From Candidatus Crickella equi (GTDB lineage Bacteria; Bacillota; Clostridia; Peptostreptococcales; Anaerovoracaceae), in assembly GCA_018064755.1 (NCBI GenBank), contig JAGHUP010000007.1, forward strand, positions 1 through 57,163: a stretch of DNA of 57,163 bases, in the 5' to 3' direction. The notes beneath the pieces are model-generated. The model made no database searches. It was not told the DNA's origin and worked only from the letters and a program-made list of their open reading frames with translations. This document shows, in pieces, positions 23,556 through 31,969 of the stretch. The position numbers and the translations under genes were made by a program. Positions within the stretch are counted from its first letter, which is position 1; each line of letters starts with the position of its first letter.

Positions 23556-23831
23556 ATGAGCGAAAACCACACTCACGAACATACACATACTCATACTCAC
23601 GAACACAATCATGACCACTCTCATCTTGTCGCCTCTTCTCATGAGGAAGCCGTTGCTCTACTAAGGTATATGCTTAATCACAATCAACACCATGCTGATG
23701 AGTTGCATGAATTAGCACACTGTTTCGAAGATGAAATTGCAGATCTTGTCCACGATGCTGTAGATAGTCTTCAGGACAGCAATAATTTCATGGAGCAAGC
23801 ACTTGCATTACTCGACAATTCAACTAAATAA
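23556..23831 (+). CDS. His-rich small protein, probable nickel store or chaperone
   Basis: 91 aa. The first 24 residues are mostly His alternating with Thr, Glu and Asn (HTHEHTHTHTHEHNHDHSH). The remainder is acidic and helical with further His (NHNQHHADELHELAHCFEDE) and probably forms a coiled coil. No signal peptide or membrane segment. It resembles in style the Ni-binding proteins CooJ and the HypB His tails, though the His stretch is N-terminal. AAGGAG lies 8 bases upstream, and a terminator follows closely, so it is monocistronic. A zinc or cobalt role is possible. Confidence 0.75.
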   Translation: MSENHTHEHTHTHTHEHNHDHSHLVASSHEEAVALLRYMLNHNQHHADELHELAHCFEDEIADLVHDAVDSLQDSNNFMEQALALLDNSTK

Positions 23832-23840
23832 AGGCAAAAC

Positions 23841-23864
23841 AAAAGGGCTCAAATGAGCCCTTTT
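23841..23864. terminator. Bidirectional intrinsic terminator
   Basis: AAAAGGGCTC, loop AAAT, then GAGCCCTTTT: a 10-bp stem with T-runs on both strands, between the convergent His-rich gene and cooT. Confidence 0.85.
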
Positions 23865-23887
23865 ATCATGTGATTATAATCATAACA

Positions 23888-24070
23888 CTAGTCGAGAACT
23901 ATATAGTTATCCATGAGGTCAACCTTCTTAATTGTTGCCTCGATTTCTTTCCTGATGCCCATCAGGTCTGTCAGGATAATCTTACCGCCTTCAACCCTAA
24001 TATCTGCGATATTTCTAGCTAGCAGATTCTCATCCTTTACTTCGCCCTTATACACATTCGAAAGACACAT
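23888..24070 (-). CDS. cooT: CooT-family nickel-binding protein
   Basis: 60 aa beginning MCLSNVYKGEV and continuing IADIRVEGGKIILTDLMG. The MC start with Cys2 is the Ni-binding residue of dimeric CooT proteins from CO-oxidising bacteria; the short all-beta sequence and length fit the family. It probably delivers nickel to apo-enzymes in the cytoplasm. AGAGGAGAG precedes the ATG. It lies 12 bases after hypA and is the last gene before a terminator. Confidence 0.78.
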   Translation of the reverse strand: MCLSNVYKGEVKDENLLARNIADIRVEGGKIILTDLMGIRKEIEATIKKVDLMDNYIVLD

Positions 24071-24082
24071 AATTCTCTCCTC

Positions 24083-24427
24083 TTACTCTGCTACGATTTC
24101 TTTAATATTCATCTCCTGACCTTTGAGTAACCAGGTCTCTTCGCTACCGCAGTATGGACATATCTTGCCATGCTTAATTGTCGGATACTCCTTCTTACAG
24201 CTGTTACACCATGTTACTGCAGGCAGCGTCTCATATTTAAGTTCTGTGGTCTCTAAAATAGGAATCTTCTTTCTATACCAATTCCAGTAATCTACAAGAT
24301 AATGTGGAACAATGCCACTTACCTCGCCAAATTCCAGAGTAACAGACTCAATAGCGATGAGTTTCTGTTCCTCCGCAAGCTTTTGGATTTCTTTGGCCAC
24401 ATATGAAACTAAACCAAGTTCGTGCAT
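24083..24427 (-). CDS. hypA: Nickel metallochaperone HypA
   Basis: 114 aa, normal length. The N-terminal MHE holds the Ni-binding His2, and Cys74/77 with Cys90/93 form the structural zinc site. It acts with HypB to hand nickel to a client enzyme. The gene starts three bases after the stop of the 924-aa oxidoreductase gene and precedes cooT. No NiFe-hydrogenase or urease gene is nearby. Confidence 0.92.
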   Translation of the reverse strand: MHELGLVSYVAKEIQKLAEEQKLIAIESVTLEFGEVSGIVPHYLVDYWNWYRKKIPILETTELKYETLPAVTWCNSCKKEYPTIKHGKICPYCGSEETWLLKGQEMNIKEIVAE

Positions 24428-24430
24428 ATC

Positions 24431-27205
24431 TTACTTGTCCTTCTTCTGAGAAAGTTTCTTCTTGATAATCTTAATTTCTCTCTTAGCAGCATAAGGTCCA
24501 ATTGCCTTGAACTTGTCCTCTGCCGGTATCATCTTGGAATACTCATCGCCCATGTTACGTACGAGATGGATAGCATCAAATTCGCACTTTGTAGTACAGA
24601 TACCACAGCCCAGACATCTGTTAGTATCAACAACTGTACGACCACAAGTCAGACAGCGTGATGCCTCTTCTTTAATCTGCTCCTCTGTAAATGACAGCCT
24701 CTCATCACTCATCGTGTGAGCCTTCTTAGGATCAGTTGCAGGAACCTGACGTGCAGGCTTCTTGAATGATTCTGGTGGAAGCACTACATTCTCCTTGTCA
24801 AGAGGAGTGAAGATACGAGTGTTTCTATGGATAGTCAGTGACTGTCCCTCATTTACGAATCTGTGCAGTGATACAGCGCCTTCACGGCCTGAAGCAATTG
24901 CATCAACAACGTACTTATGACCATAGTATGCATCTCCGCCTACGAAGATATCTGGTTCTGCTGTCTGGAGGGTTATAGGATCAGCGATTGCTGTACCATT
25001 CTTATTAAACTCAACTTTAGTTCCCTTCAGGAGTTCCTTCCAGTCAACTTTACGTCCGGTGCAGAACAGAACTGCTGTGCAATCAACCTCGATAGTTTCG
25101 TTATCATCGAACTTAGGGTCAAAATTGCCCTCTGCATTCAGAACCGACAGACACTTTCTAAACTTGATTCCTGCTACCTTTCCGTCCTTAACAGCAACTT
25201 CTGTCTGTCCCCAACCGGTATTGAACTTGATACCGTCGTTCTCGCAGAGAGTTCTGTCCTCCAATCCCATTGGTAGTTCATCATAAGCCTCAAGGCAGTA
25301 AATAGTAACACTATCAGCGCCCTGACGGATAGCTGTACGAGCTGTATCTGCAGCAATATTACCGCCACCGATAACAACAACATTTCCGGAAAGCTTGCCA
25401 TTGTCATTATTAACCTGCTTCAGATAATCGGATCCGGCAATTACTCCCTCTGCATCATCGCCAGGGATTCCGAGCTTGCCGCCGTCCTGAAGACCGATAG
25501 CAACGAAGAAGCCTTCATAACCTTCGTCTCTCAGATCCTGGATGGTCTTATCCTTGCCGATTTCGATACCTGTTGTGAACTGAACGCCCATCTCCTTGAG
25601 GATATCAATTTCAGCATTTACTACATCCTTCTCAAGACGGAAGTTAGGAATTCCGTTCATCATCATTCCGCCGAGCTTCTTGTCCTTTTCGAATACCATT
25701 GGTGAATAGCCTTCGATAGCAAGGAAGTAAGCACAAGCCAGTCCTGCAGGACCTGAACCAATGATAGCAACCTTCTTGTTGATTGGCTCTCTTGTGCATG
25801 AATTCATTGGCGGAACGTATCTATGTTCAGCCTTGAGATCCTGTTCTGCGATGAACTTCTTGATATCATCGATAGCCAGTGGATCATCAATGCTGTTACG
25901 CATACATTCAGCTTCGCAATACTTGTGGCAAATTGAGCCGCAGATTGCTGGGAATGGGTTATCTTTCTTGATGAGCTTTAACGCATCCTGATAACGTCCT
26001 TCGCTTGCCATCTTGATATATCCCTGAATAGCGATATGCAGTGGACAAGCTGACTTACAAGGAGCGGTTCCTGTAGGCCATGTCTGAATGATTCCGTTCT
26101 CGTTTCTGTAGTTGTAATTCCACTTGTGCTCACCCCATGCAGTATCATCAGGCAGCTCCATCTTAGGATATACAACCGGGCCTTCCTTAGTGCAGAGTCT
26201 CTGTCCGAGTCTTGTTGCTCCTGCAGGACAAGTCTCTACGCACTTGCCGCAAGCTACGCAATTTTCAGGGTCAACTTCTGCTGTATAAGCAGAACGTGAC
26301 ATATTAGGTGTATTGAAGAGCTGTGAAGTTCTAAGAGCGTTACATACACCAACTGCGCAGTTACAGAGACCGAAGATCTTGTTCTCACCATCGATATTAG
26401 TAATCTGATGAACATATCCTCTATCTTCTGCTTTCTGCAGAATTTCCATTGCCTCATCGTAAGTGATGTCGTAACCCATTCCTGTCTCACGACAGTAATC
26501 AGCGAAGTCACCTACACCGATGCACCAATACTGTTCCAGATCTCCGGAACCCTCACCACGAACTGTCTGCTGTCTACGGCAAGAACAAATTCCAACACCA
26601 ATCTGACCGTCGTATTTCTTCAGCCAATGTGATAGATGCTCAATATCCAGTGATTCACACTCAGCTGGAATAGCCTTCTCAACAGGGATGACGTGCATTC
26701 CAATTCCTGCACCACCAGGAGGAACCATCTCAGTAATTCCAGCAAGTGGCAGGAATGTCATTCTCTCGAAGAAATCTGCAACCTTAGAATCCATGTCAAC
26801 AAGACCAGGTCTCATTACCATAATCTCGGCACTTCCAGGAACGAACATATCGAGAACCCATCTCATCTCATGGTTAGGGTTCTTGCCATCGAGGTTTTCC
26901 TTGTGAAACTCGATAAGGCCTGCCTGGCACGCAGCATCAAGAACAGTCTTTAGATGTTCATCATCATATCCAGTGTTCTTCTTGAGCTCTGCAAATGTCT
27001 GAGGTACTCTTCTCTTCATCTTGAGCAAAGTGTCGAGAATATCATCAATAATCTCTTCACCATACTTCGAAGCGGCATAATTAAGTCCACCACTAATGCC
27101 CCAGTATTCAGGGGAATCCTTGGTAATCTTCTCAAGCTTGAGCATTACCTTAGCTCTGTCAGTGATATTGGCACCGAGCTTAAAAATTTTCTCGTCGCGT
27201 GTCAT
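24431..27205 (-). CDS. Multidomain FeS/GltD-type NAD(P)H oxidoreductase, 924 aa
   Basis: Domains in order: an N-terminal helical, winged-helix-like region (1-130); a Cys-rich region (ICSCRRQQ, then GLCNCAVGVC); a ferredoxin site (CVACGKCVETCPAG); the GltD cluster domain (CPLHIAIQGYI, CGSICHKYCEAEC); an FAD fold (GSGPAGLACAYFL); an NAD(P)H fold (GGGNIAADTA); and C-terminal CLTCGR and CLGCGICTTKCEFDAI sites. It could pass electrons from NAD(P)H to ferredoxin or to the HgdC activator, like the GltD-type protein encoded with some benzoyl-CoA reductases. GGAG precedes the ATG. It leads the hypA-cooT operon. The exact N-terminal function is unknown. Confidence 0.75.
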   Translation of the reverse strand: MTRDEKIFKLGANITDRAKVMLKLEKITKDSPEYWGISGGLNYAASKYGEEIIDDILDTLLKMKRRVPQTFAELKKNTGYDDEHLKTVLDAACQAGLIEFHKENLDGKNPNHEMRWVLDMFVPGSAEIMVMRPGLVDMDSKVADFFERMTFLPLAGITEMVPPGGAGIGMHVIPVEKAIPAECESLDIEHLSHWLKKYDGQIGVGICSCRRQQTVRGEGSGDLEQYWCIGVGDFADYCRETGMGYDITYDEAMEILQKAEDRGYVHQITNIDGENKIFGLCNCAVGVCNALRTSQLFNTPNMSRSAYTAEVDPENCVACGKCVETCPAGATRLGQRLCTKEGPVVYPKMELPDDTAWGEHKWNYNYRNENGIIQTWPTGTAPCKSACPLHIAIQGYIKMASEGRYQDALKLIKKDNPFPAICGSICHKYCEAECMRNSIDDPLAIDDIKKFIAEQDLKAEHRYVPPMNSCTREPINKKVAIIGSGPAGLACAYFLAIEGYSPMVFEKDKKLGGMMMNGIPNFRLEKDVVNAEIDILKEMGVQFTTGIEIGKDKTIQDLRDEGYEGFFVAIGLQDGGKLGIPGDDAEGVIAGSDYLKQVNNDNGKLSGNVVVIGGGNIAADTARTAIRQGADSVTIYCLEAYDELPMGLEDRTLCENDGIKFNTGWGQTEVAVKDGKVAGIKFRKCLSVLNAEGNFDPKFDDNETIEVDCTAVLFCTGRKVDWKELLKGTKVEFNKNGTAIADPITLQTAEPDIFVGGDAYYGHKYVVDAIASGREGAVSLHRFVNEGQSLTIHRNTRIFTPLDKENVVLPPESFKKPARQVPATDPKKAHTMSDERLSFTEEQIKEEASRCLTCGRTVVDTNRCLGCGICTTKCEFDAIHLVRNMGDEYSKMIPAEDKFKAIGPYAAKREIKIIKKKLSQKKDK

Positions 27206-27286
27206 AGCTTTCTCCTTTATTTACACCCATCTTATCAAACTAAATCTCAAAGACTATATATATCTATGTATTATTTAGATACTTTG

Positions 27287-27317
27287 ATTGTATCACGACT
27301 TGGAGATTTGCTACAAT
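27287..27317. promoter_or_regulatory. Symmetric bidirectional promoter
   Basis: Plus: TTGTAT (27288-27293), 18 bases, TACAAT (27312-27317). Minus: TTGTAG (27311-27316), 18 bases, TACAAT (27287-27292). Each -10 box overlaps the -35 box of the opposite strand, so one 31-bp site can fire towards the transketolase genes or the 924-aa oxidoreductase. Confidence 0.55.
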
Positions 27318-27347
27318 AATATTGACATAAATTATCGTTTCAGGGCT

Positions 27348-27380
27348 GTCCCATAGTTCACTATTTTTTCACTATAGGAC
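27348..27380 (+). promoter_or_regulatory. Leader hairpin before the transketolase genes
   Basis: GTCCCATAGT (27348-27357) can pair with ACTATAGGAC (27371-27380), 9 of 10 positions, 11 bases before the AAGGAGG site. CTGTCCC occurs on both flanks as a direct repeat. It could be an operator, a translational control hairpin or the relic of a small palindrome. Confidence 0.4.
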
Positions 27381-27403
27381 TGTCCCCATTCAAGGAGGCG
27401 CAT

Positions 27404-28231
27404 ATGGATATCAAGCAGTTGAAACAGACCGCGAAAGAATTGCGCCTGACTGTTATCGATGTAATGAAATGGTCAGGCGGAGCGCATGTTGGTGGATCCC
27501 TGTCATGCATGGATCTTCTGACAGCTTTATATTTCAAATATCTCAAGATCGATCCTGAGAACCCTGATTGGGAAGGCAGAGACAGATTTATTCTTTCCAA
27601 GGGTCACGCAGCTGCAGGATACATTCCTGTACTTGCTAAAAGAGGATATTTCCCTGAAGAGCAACTTAAGAGCTTTAATCACTTCGGAAGCCCATTCGCA
27701 ATGCACCCAGATACTAACAAAGTAGTTGGATGCGATGCTTCTGCAGGTTCACTGGGACACGGACTCCCAATGGCACTCGGAATGGCACTTGGATTCCGTC
27801 AGCAAGGCAAGAACAACAAGGTTGTCTGCCTCATGGGAGACGGTGAATGCCAGGAAGGATCTGTATGGGAAGCTGCTATGGCTATCTCCCACTTCAAGGC
27901 TAGTAACGTCATCACAATTGTTGACCGTAACCATGCACAGATTGACGGAACTACTGAGGAAGTAATGGCACTCGAACCATTCGCAGATAAGTGGGAAGCA
28001 TTCGGATTTGAAGTAATCAAGATTGACGGTAACGATATGCAGCAGGTATGTGATGCACTCGAGAAGGCATGGGCCGTTGGCGATGGACAGAAGCCTGTAT
28101 TCATCCTCGCTGATACTGTAAAGGGCAAAGGTGTTGACTTCATGGAAGGCAATGTACCTTACCACTACTGCAACGGAACTGATGAAGTCTGCAATAAGGC
28201 TAAGGCTTCAATCATGAAGATGGAGGTGTAA
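27404..28231 (+). CDS. Transketolase, N-terminal (TPP-binding) subunit
   Basis: 275 aa, the Pyr/PP-type N-terminal half encoded separately, as in many anaerobes and archaea. SKGHAAAGY and GDGECQEGSVWEAA followed by DRNHAQ form the thiamine-diphosphate and Mg site. It needs the next gene to complete the active site. It transfers two-carbon ketol units in pentose metabolism; since the operon continues with an SCP2-like protein and an alcohol dehydrogenase, a special ketol transfer is also possible. AAGGAGG lies 5 bases upstream of the ATG. Confidence 0.9.
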   Translation: MDIKQLKQTAKELRLTVIDVMKWSGGAHVGGSLSCMDLLTALYFKYLKIDPENPDWEGRDRFILSKGHAAAGYIPVLAKRGYFPEEQLKSFNHFGSPFAMHPDTNKVVGCDASAGSLGHGLPMALGMALGFRQQGKNNKVVCLMGDGECQEGSVWEAAMAISHFKASNVITIVDRNHAQIDGTTEEVMALEPFADKWEAFGFEVIKIDGNDMQQVCDALEKAWAVGDGQKPVFILADTVKGKGVDFMEGNVPYHYCNGTDEVCNKAKASIMKMEV

Positions 28232-28233
28232 TC

Positions 28234-29250
28234 ATGGCTGATGTTAATACTGGTACTAACTGGACATGTTACGACTCGTCCACAATGACAGCCCGTGAGA
28301 TTTACGGACGCACACTTGCAGAACTCGCTAAGACAGACGACAGAATCGTAGCAGTAACTGCAGACCTTGAGAAATCAACAGCTCTGAACAAGTTCGGCGC
28401 TGTTCATCCAGACAAGTTATATAACGTAGGTATCGCTGAGCAGAACATGATGGGAGTTGCTGCTGGTATGGCCAAAACAGGTCTCATTCCATTCGCAAGC
28501 TGCTTCGCTATCATGGCAGTACTGAGAGGTGGCGAGCAGATTCGTACAGACATCTGCTATCAGAACCTCCCTGTTAAGATTATCGCTACACACAGTGGTA
28601 TCTCATTCGGACACGCTGGAACTACACACCACTGCACAGAAGACTTTGCAATCATGAGATCATTCGCCAACATGACAGTTATCTGCCCTGCTGACGGTAT
28701 CGAAACATCCAAAGCAGTCCGTGCATGTGTAAATTATCCAGGTCCTGTATACATGAGAATCGGCCGTGGATTCGAGCCACCTGTATACGAGAACGAAGAT
28801 TATGACTTTGAAATTGGCAAGGCTACTATCATGAGAGATGGTACCGACCTGACAATCATTACTTGCGGCATCGGAGTACTCCAGAGCGTTAACGCAGCTA
28901 AGACTTTGGCTGAAAGAGATAACGTAAACGTTCAGGTTATCAACATGCATACAATCAAGCCTATCGACAGAGAAGCAATCATTGCCGCTGCGAAGAAGAC
29001 AGGTAAGATTCTGACTATCGAAGAGCACAACATCGAAGGCGGACTTGGAGATGCAGTTGCAAGCGTTCTTGCTGAAGAGAAGATTGCAATCGATTTCAAG
29101 AAGCACGGAATGAAAGACGAGTATTCAATGATTGGATATGCCGAGGACTTATATGCACACTACAAGTTTGATGCCAACGGCATCTGCGACCTGGTAAGAG
29201 ATATGCTCGGCATTGCATATGAAGAAGACGAAGACTGGGAGGATGAATAA
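28234..29250 (+). CDS. Transketolase, C-terminal subunit
   Basis: 338 aa with the pyrimidine-binding domain (GIAEQNMMGVAAGMA, with the cofactor-activating Glu; HSGISFGHAGTTHHC) and the C-terminal domain (NMHTIKPIDREAI). Two bases separate it from the N-terminal half, and together they make a complete enzyme. The acidic tail EDEDWEDE overlaps the Shine-Dalgarno of the next gene. Confidence 0.9.
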   Translation: MADVNTGTNWTCYDSSTMTAREIYGRTLAELAKTDDRIVAVTADLEKSTALNKFGAVHPDKLYNVGIAEQNMMGVAAGMAKTGLIPFASCFAIMAVLRGGEQIRTDICYQNLPVKIIATHSGISFGHAGTTHHCTEDFAIMRSFANMTVICPADGIETSKAVRACVNYPGPVYMRIGRGFEPPVYENEDYDFEIGKATIMRDGTDLTIITCGIGVLQSVNAAKTLAERDNVNVQVINMHTIKPIDREAIIAAAKKTGKILTIEEHNIEGGLGDAVASVLAEEKIAIDFKKHGMKDEYSMIGYAEDLYAHYKFDANGICDLVRDMLGIAYEEDEDWEDE

Positions 29251-29251
29251 T

Positions 29252-30040
29252 ATGAGCGCTAGTAATACAGATATTATGACTGCTAGGTTATTCTTTAACG
29301 CAGCATTCCCTACTATTCAGGTTCTGCTCGATGACGACCCAGCACTGCATGCTAAATATGCAAACTATGACAGAACTTTCCAGTTTGGTGCTAAGAATGG
29401 CGGAGAATTACTCTGCTGCACTATGCACATCAAAGATGGAAAGATTGAAGTAACTGAAGGTCCTGCTACTAAGGCTGACCTCACACTCACTTTCGGATCA
29501 GTTAAGGGTATGAATGCTCTACTCAAAGGAGGTCTTGCAGTTCCTGGCATCAAGGGCAAGGTTGGTCTTCTCAAAGACTTCCTCCCTCTCCTGCTCGGAC
29601 TGAAGATTATGACCAAGCCTAACAACAAGCTGAAAGACAAAGCTGAGAAGATTCTGAAAATCAAGATGTCACTGTACATGATTACAAGAGCCCTCTCCAA
29701 GTACAACAAGCTTGGAGATCCAGACATGGTAGAGTTCTGCCGCAGACAGCCTGAAAGAATTTATCAGTTCAGAGTTGATGATGGCGATGATAAGGATATC
29801 GTAGCTTGCTACTTCAGAGTTGCTGAGGGTAAGTCCAAATCAGGACACGGCGTATACGAGCGCCGTACACCATTCGTACTCTTCCACTTCTTTAACATTG
29901 ACGGCGCTCTCAAGCAGCTTGGCGGCGAATGCGAATTCGTAGAGGCTGTAGAGAACGGTTATGTTGAGACAGTTGGATCACCTGAGTACGCTTGCTACCT
30001 CAATGACTACATGGCAATTATCCAGGGCATGATGATGTAA
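29252..30040 (+). CDS. SCP2 sterol-carrier-like lipid-binding protein
   Basis: 262 aa from the ATG at 29252 (GGAGG 8 bases upstream, one base after the preceding stop); an in-frame start at 29213 lies inside the transketolase gene. Residues about 60-105 (GPATKADLTLTFG, then VKGMNALLKGG) look like the SCP2 beta-sheet and lipid tunnel, and the end (YVETVGSPEYACYLNDYM) could be a second partial SCP2 unit. Such proteins bind hydrophobic ligands. Its place between transketolase and alcohol dehydrogenase suggests the pathway product or substrate is lipophilic. Moderate confidence; no catalytic residues seen. Confidence 0.6.
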   Translation: MSASNTDIMTARLFFNAAFPTIQVLLDDDPALHAKYANYDRTFQFGAKNGGELLCCTMHIKDGKIEVTEGPATKADLTLTFGSVKGMNALLKGGLAVPGIKGKVGLLKDFLPLLLGLKIMTKPNNKLKDKAEKILKIKMSLYMITRALSKYNKLGDPDMVEFCRRQPERIYQFRVDDGDDKDIVACYFRVAEGKSKSGHGVYERRTPFVLFHFFNIDGALKQLGGECEFVEAVENGYVETVGSPEYACYLNDYMAIIQGMMM

Positions 30041-30124
30041 TGTTTCCCACAATTGGAGTTCGGCGTTGCCGTAAGGTGGGAAACATTGACCTCCGTCGGC
30101 TACGCTCCTCCGGTGAAATGAGGT
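30041..30124 (+). promoter_or_regulatory. Structured intergenic RNA before the alcohol dehydrogenase
   Basis: TGTTTCCCAC (30041-30050) pairs perfectly with GTGGGAAACA (30076-30085). A second GC-rich segment follows in which ACCTC (30089-30093) could pair with GAGGT (30120-30124), the ribosome-binding site of the next gene. No T-run is present. It may tune translation or mRNA stability within the operon. Confidence 0.5.
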
Positions 30125-30130
30125 AAAAAT

Positions 30131-31360
30131 ATGAAGACGATATATTTTGATAAAGATATTCCGCGCGTGCTAGCGACTAAGGGTATCGTTGCTGCAGGTA
30201 AGAAGGTTAAGAAAGCTAACGAGTTGCTGTATGGTAATCTCAACGCTGTAAAGTTCGCCGTTAACATTCCTGACCCTGCTCTTCCAGCAGATAACTGGGT
30301 AAGAGTTAAGAACATCGCTTGTGGTCTCTGTGGAACAGATATGAGTTTCTTCAAGGCTACAACTGGAACTAATTCAGCACTCGAGCCAATTCCAGCATCC
30401 AAAAAGACTTATCTTGGTCACGAGAATGTTGGAATCGTAACTGAAGTTGGAAGTGCCGTTAAGGACTTCAAGATTGGTGACAGAGTTGGTATCCGTGCTT
30501 ATATGGCTGGATGCGACAACAAGGATCTGCCTCGCTGCAAATACTGCGAAGAAGGCAACTACAACTTCTGTACAAGATACGGTGATAAGCCAAGATTTGA
30601 TCTTAAGTGGATTGGTGCCGGCTGGGGCGATCAGTTCATCGCACCAGAGCAGCAGCTCTACCACATCATTGATGAGATTAATGATGAAGACGCTTGCATG
30701 ATTGAGCCTGCGTGCGTTTCAGTTCACGCTGTCCTCGTAGATCCACCTAAGGCTAAAGAAAAGATTCTGGTAATGGGATGCGGAACCATTGGTCTTGGTG
30801 TAGTTCAGGCTATCAAGGTTGTTCAGCCTGACTGCGAACTCTGGATTATGGAAAGAGTTCCTACTAAGATCGACTTCGCTATGAAGCTCGGCGCTGACCA
30901 TGTTCTCAAGGGAGACCCACTCCAGGCTGCAGCAGAAGCAACAGGCGGATCCGAAGTTTACAAGGGTATGTCCAAGAAGAACAGATACTTCTTCGGTGGA
31001 TTCGACAGAATCTATGACTGCATCGGTGGCGATTGGTCCAACACTATGGCTTGCAGAATGCTCGCCGCAAGAGGCACAATGGTTAAGATTGGTCACCATA
31101 TGTGTGCTATCAACTACGACGAAACACCTGTATGGTGGCAGGAGCTCAAGCTCATCGGCGTAGATGCTCACGGAATGGAAGATTTCGAAGGCGAGAAGAT
31201 GTACACATTTGACCTCGTTCAGAAATGGATTAAGGAAGGTAGATACTCTGTAAAGGGATTTGTTACTAACCACTTCAAGCTGGACGATTACAAGGAGGCA
31301 ATGCAACTCGCACTTGCTAATCCACCTGATGTAATCAAGATTGTACTCGACTGTGAGTAA
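30131..31360 (+). CDS. Zinc-dependent MDR-family alcohol dehydrogenase
   Basis: 409 aa, somewhat longer than the usual 340-380. Catalytic zinc elements CGLCGTD and GHENVG are present, a structural-zinc loop is suggested by LPRCKYCEEGNYNFC, and the Rossmann motif is GCGTIGLGV. It oxidises an alcohol or reduces an aldehyde/ketone with NAD(P). It is the last gene of the transketolase-SCP2 operon and is followed by a strong terminator. The large insert around residues 150-170 makes it unlike sorbitol or threonine dehydrogenases; the substrate is unknown. Confidence 0.82.
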   Translation: MKTIYFDKDIPRVLATKGIVAAGKKVKKANELLYGNLNAVKFAVNIPDPALPADNWVRVKNIACGLCGTDMSFFKATTGTNSALEPIPASKKTYLGHENVGIVTEVGSAVKDFKIGDRVGIRAYMAGCDNKDLPRCKYCEEGNYNFCTRYGDKPRFDLKWIGAGWGDQFIAPEQQLYHIIDEINDEDACMIEPACVSVHAVLVDPPKAKEKILVMGCGTIGLGVVQAIKVVQPDCELWIMERVPTKIDFAMKLGADHVLKGDPLQAAAEATGGSEVYKGMSKKNRYFFGGFDRIYDCIGGDWSNTMACRMLAARGTMVKIGHHMCAINYDETPVWWQELKLIGVDAHGMEDFEGEKMYTFDLVQKWIKEGRYSVKGFVTNHFKLDDYKEAMQLALANPPDVIKIVLDCE

Positions 31361-31376
31361 ACAATTCTAAACAACC

Positions 31377-31407
31377 AAAAGGCTTCTCCGATTGGAGAAG
31401 CCTTTTT
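31377..31407. terminator. Bidirectional intrinsic terminator
   Basis: AAAAGGCTTCTCC, loop GATT, then GGAGAAGCCTTTTT. It separates the plus-strand dehydrogenase from the convergent phosphodiesterase gene. Confidence 0.9.
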
Positions 31408-31408
31408 C

Positions 31409-31954
31409 TTATAGTTTAATCTCGTGATATACCTCACTGTCTAATGTCTTCCATTGACATTGTGAGCCGTCAATAATCATATACCCGCGCTGACTATCCT
31501 TCTTAGGAATAGAGACCGAACCTGGATTCAGATACAGGTTATCATCACCGAATTCTTCCCAAGCCGGCACATGAGTATGTCCATGCAGGAGAATATCACC
31601 TTTCTGTAATGGTGGAGGACACTCAGTATTGAACTTGTGTCCGTGAGTCGCATAGATAACCCTATCTCTCAACGCAACAGTTGAATATTCTGCCATGATT
31701 GGGAAGTCAAGCACCATCTGGTCTACTTCTGCATCGCAGTTGCCACGAACGCAGAGAATCTCATCCTTAATCTCATTTAGCATAACCGCTACAGCCTTGG
31801 TATCGTATTCTTCTGGCAGCCCATTACGTGGGCCATGATAAAGTATGTCCCCAAGCAGCAACAGCTTATCTGCCTTCTCACTCCAAAACGCATCAATCAG
31901 TTGCTTGCAGTATAGTGATGATCCGTGAATGTCAGATGCTATCATTAGTTTCAT
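31409..31954 (-). CDS. yfcE: YfcE/MJ0936-type metallophosphoesterase
   Basis: 181 aa calcineurin-like phosphodiesterase with the complete metal set: DIHG, GDILYHG, GNCD, THGH and GHTHVP. It hydrolyses phosphodiesters in vitro; the cellular substrate is unclear. AAAGGT precedes the ATG. It is the last gene of the AOR operon, 15 bases after the 71-aa ORF, and is probably a housekeeping gene rather than part of the pathway. Confidence 0.88.
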   Translation of the reverse strand: MKLMIASDIHGSSLYCKQLIDAFWSEKADKLLLLGDILYHGPRNGLPEEYDTKAVAVMLNEIKDEILCVRGNCDAEVDQMVLDFPIMAEYSTVALRDRVIYATHGHKFNTECPPPLQKGDILLHGHTHVPAWEEFGDDNLYLNPGSVSIPKKDSQRGYMIIDGSQCQWKTLDSEVYHEIKL

Positions 31955-31969
31955 AAGCTTTACCTTTCT

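Noticed and set aside
23556-23630. Tandem DNA repeat or CRISPR-like array in the CAT/CAC-rich start of the His-rich gene
   Set aside because: The periodicity comes from alternating His codons in an open frame with a good promoter and ribosome-binding site.
30719-31306. 195-aa minus-strand ORF inside the alcohol dehydrogenase
   Set aside because: Shadow of the dehydrogenase frame; no start signal and no recognisable motif.
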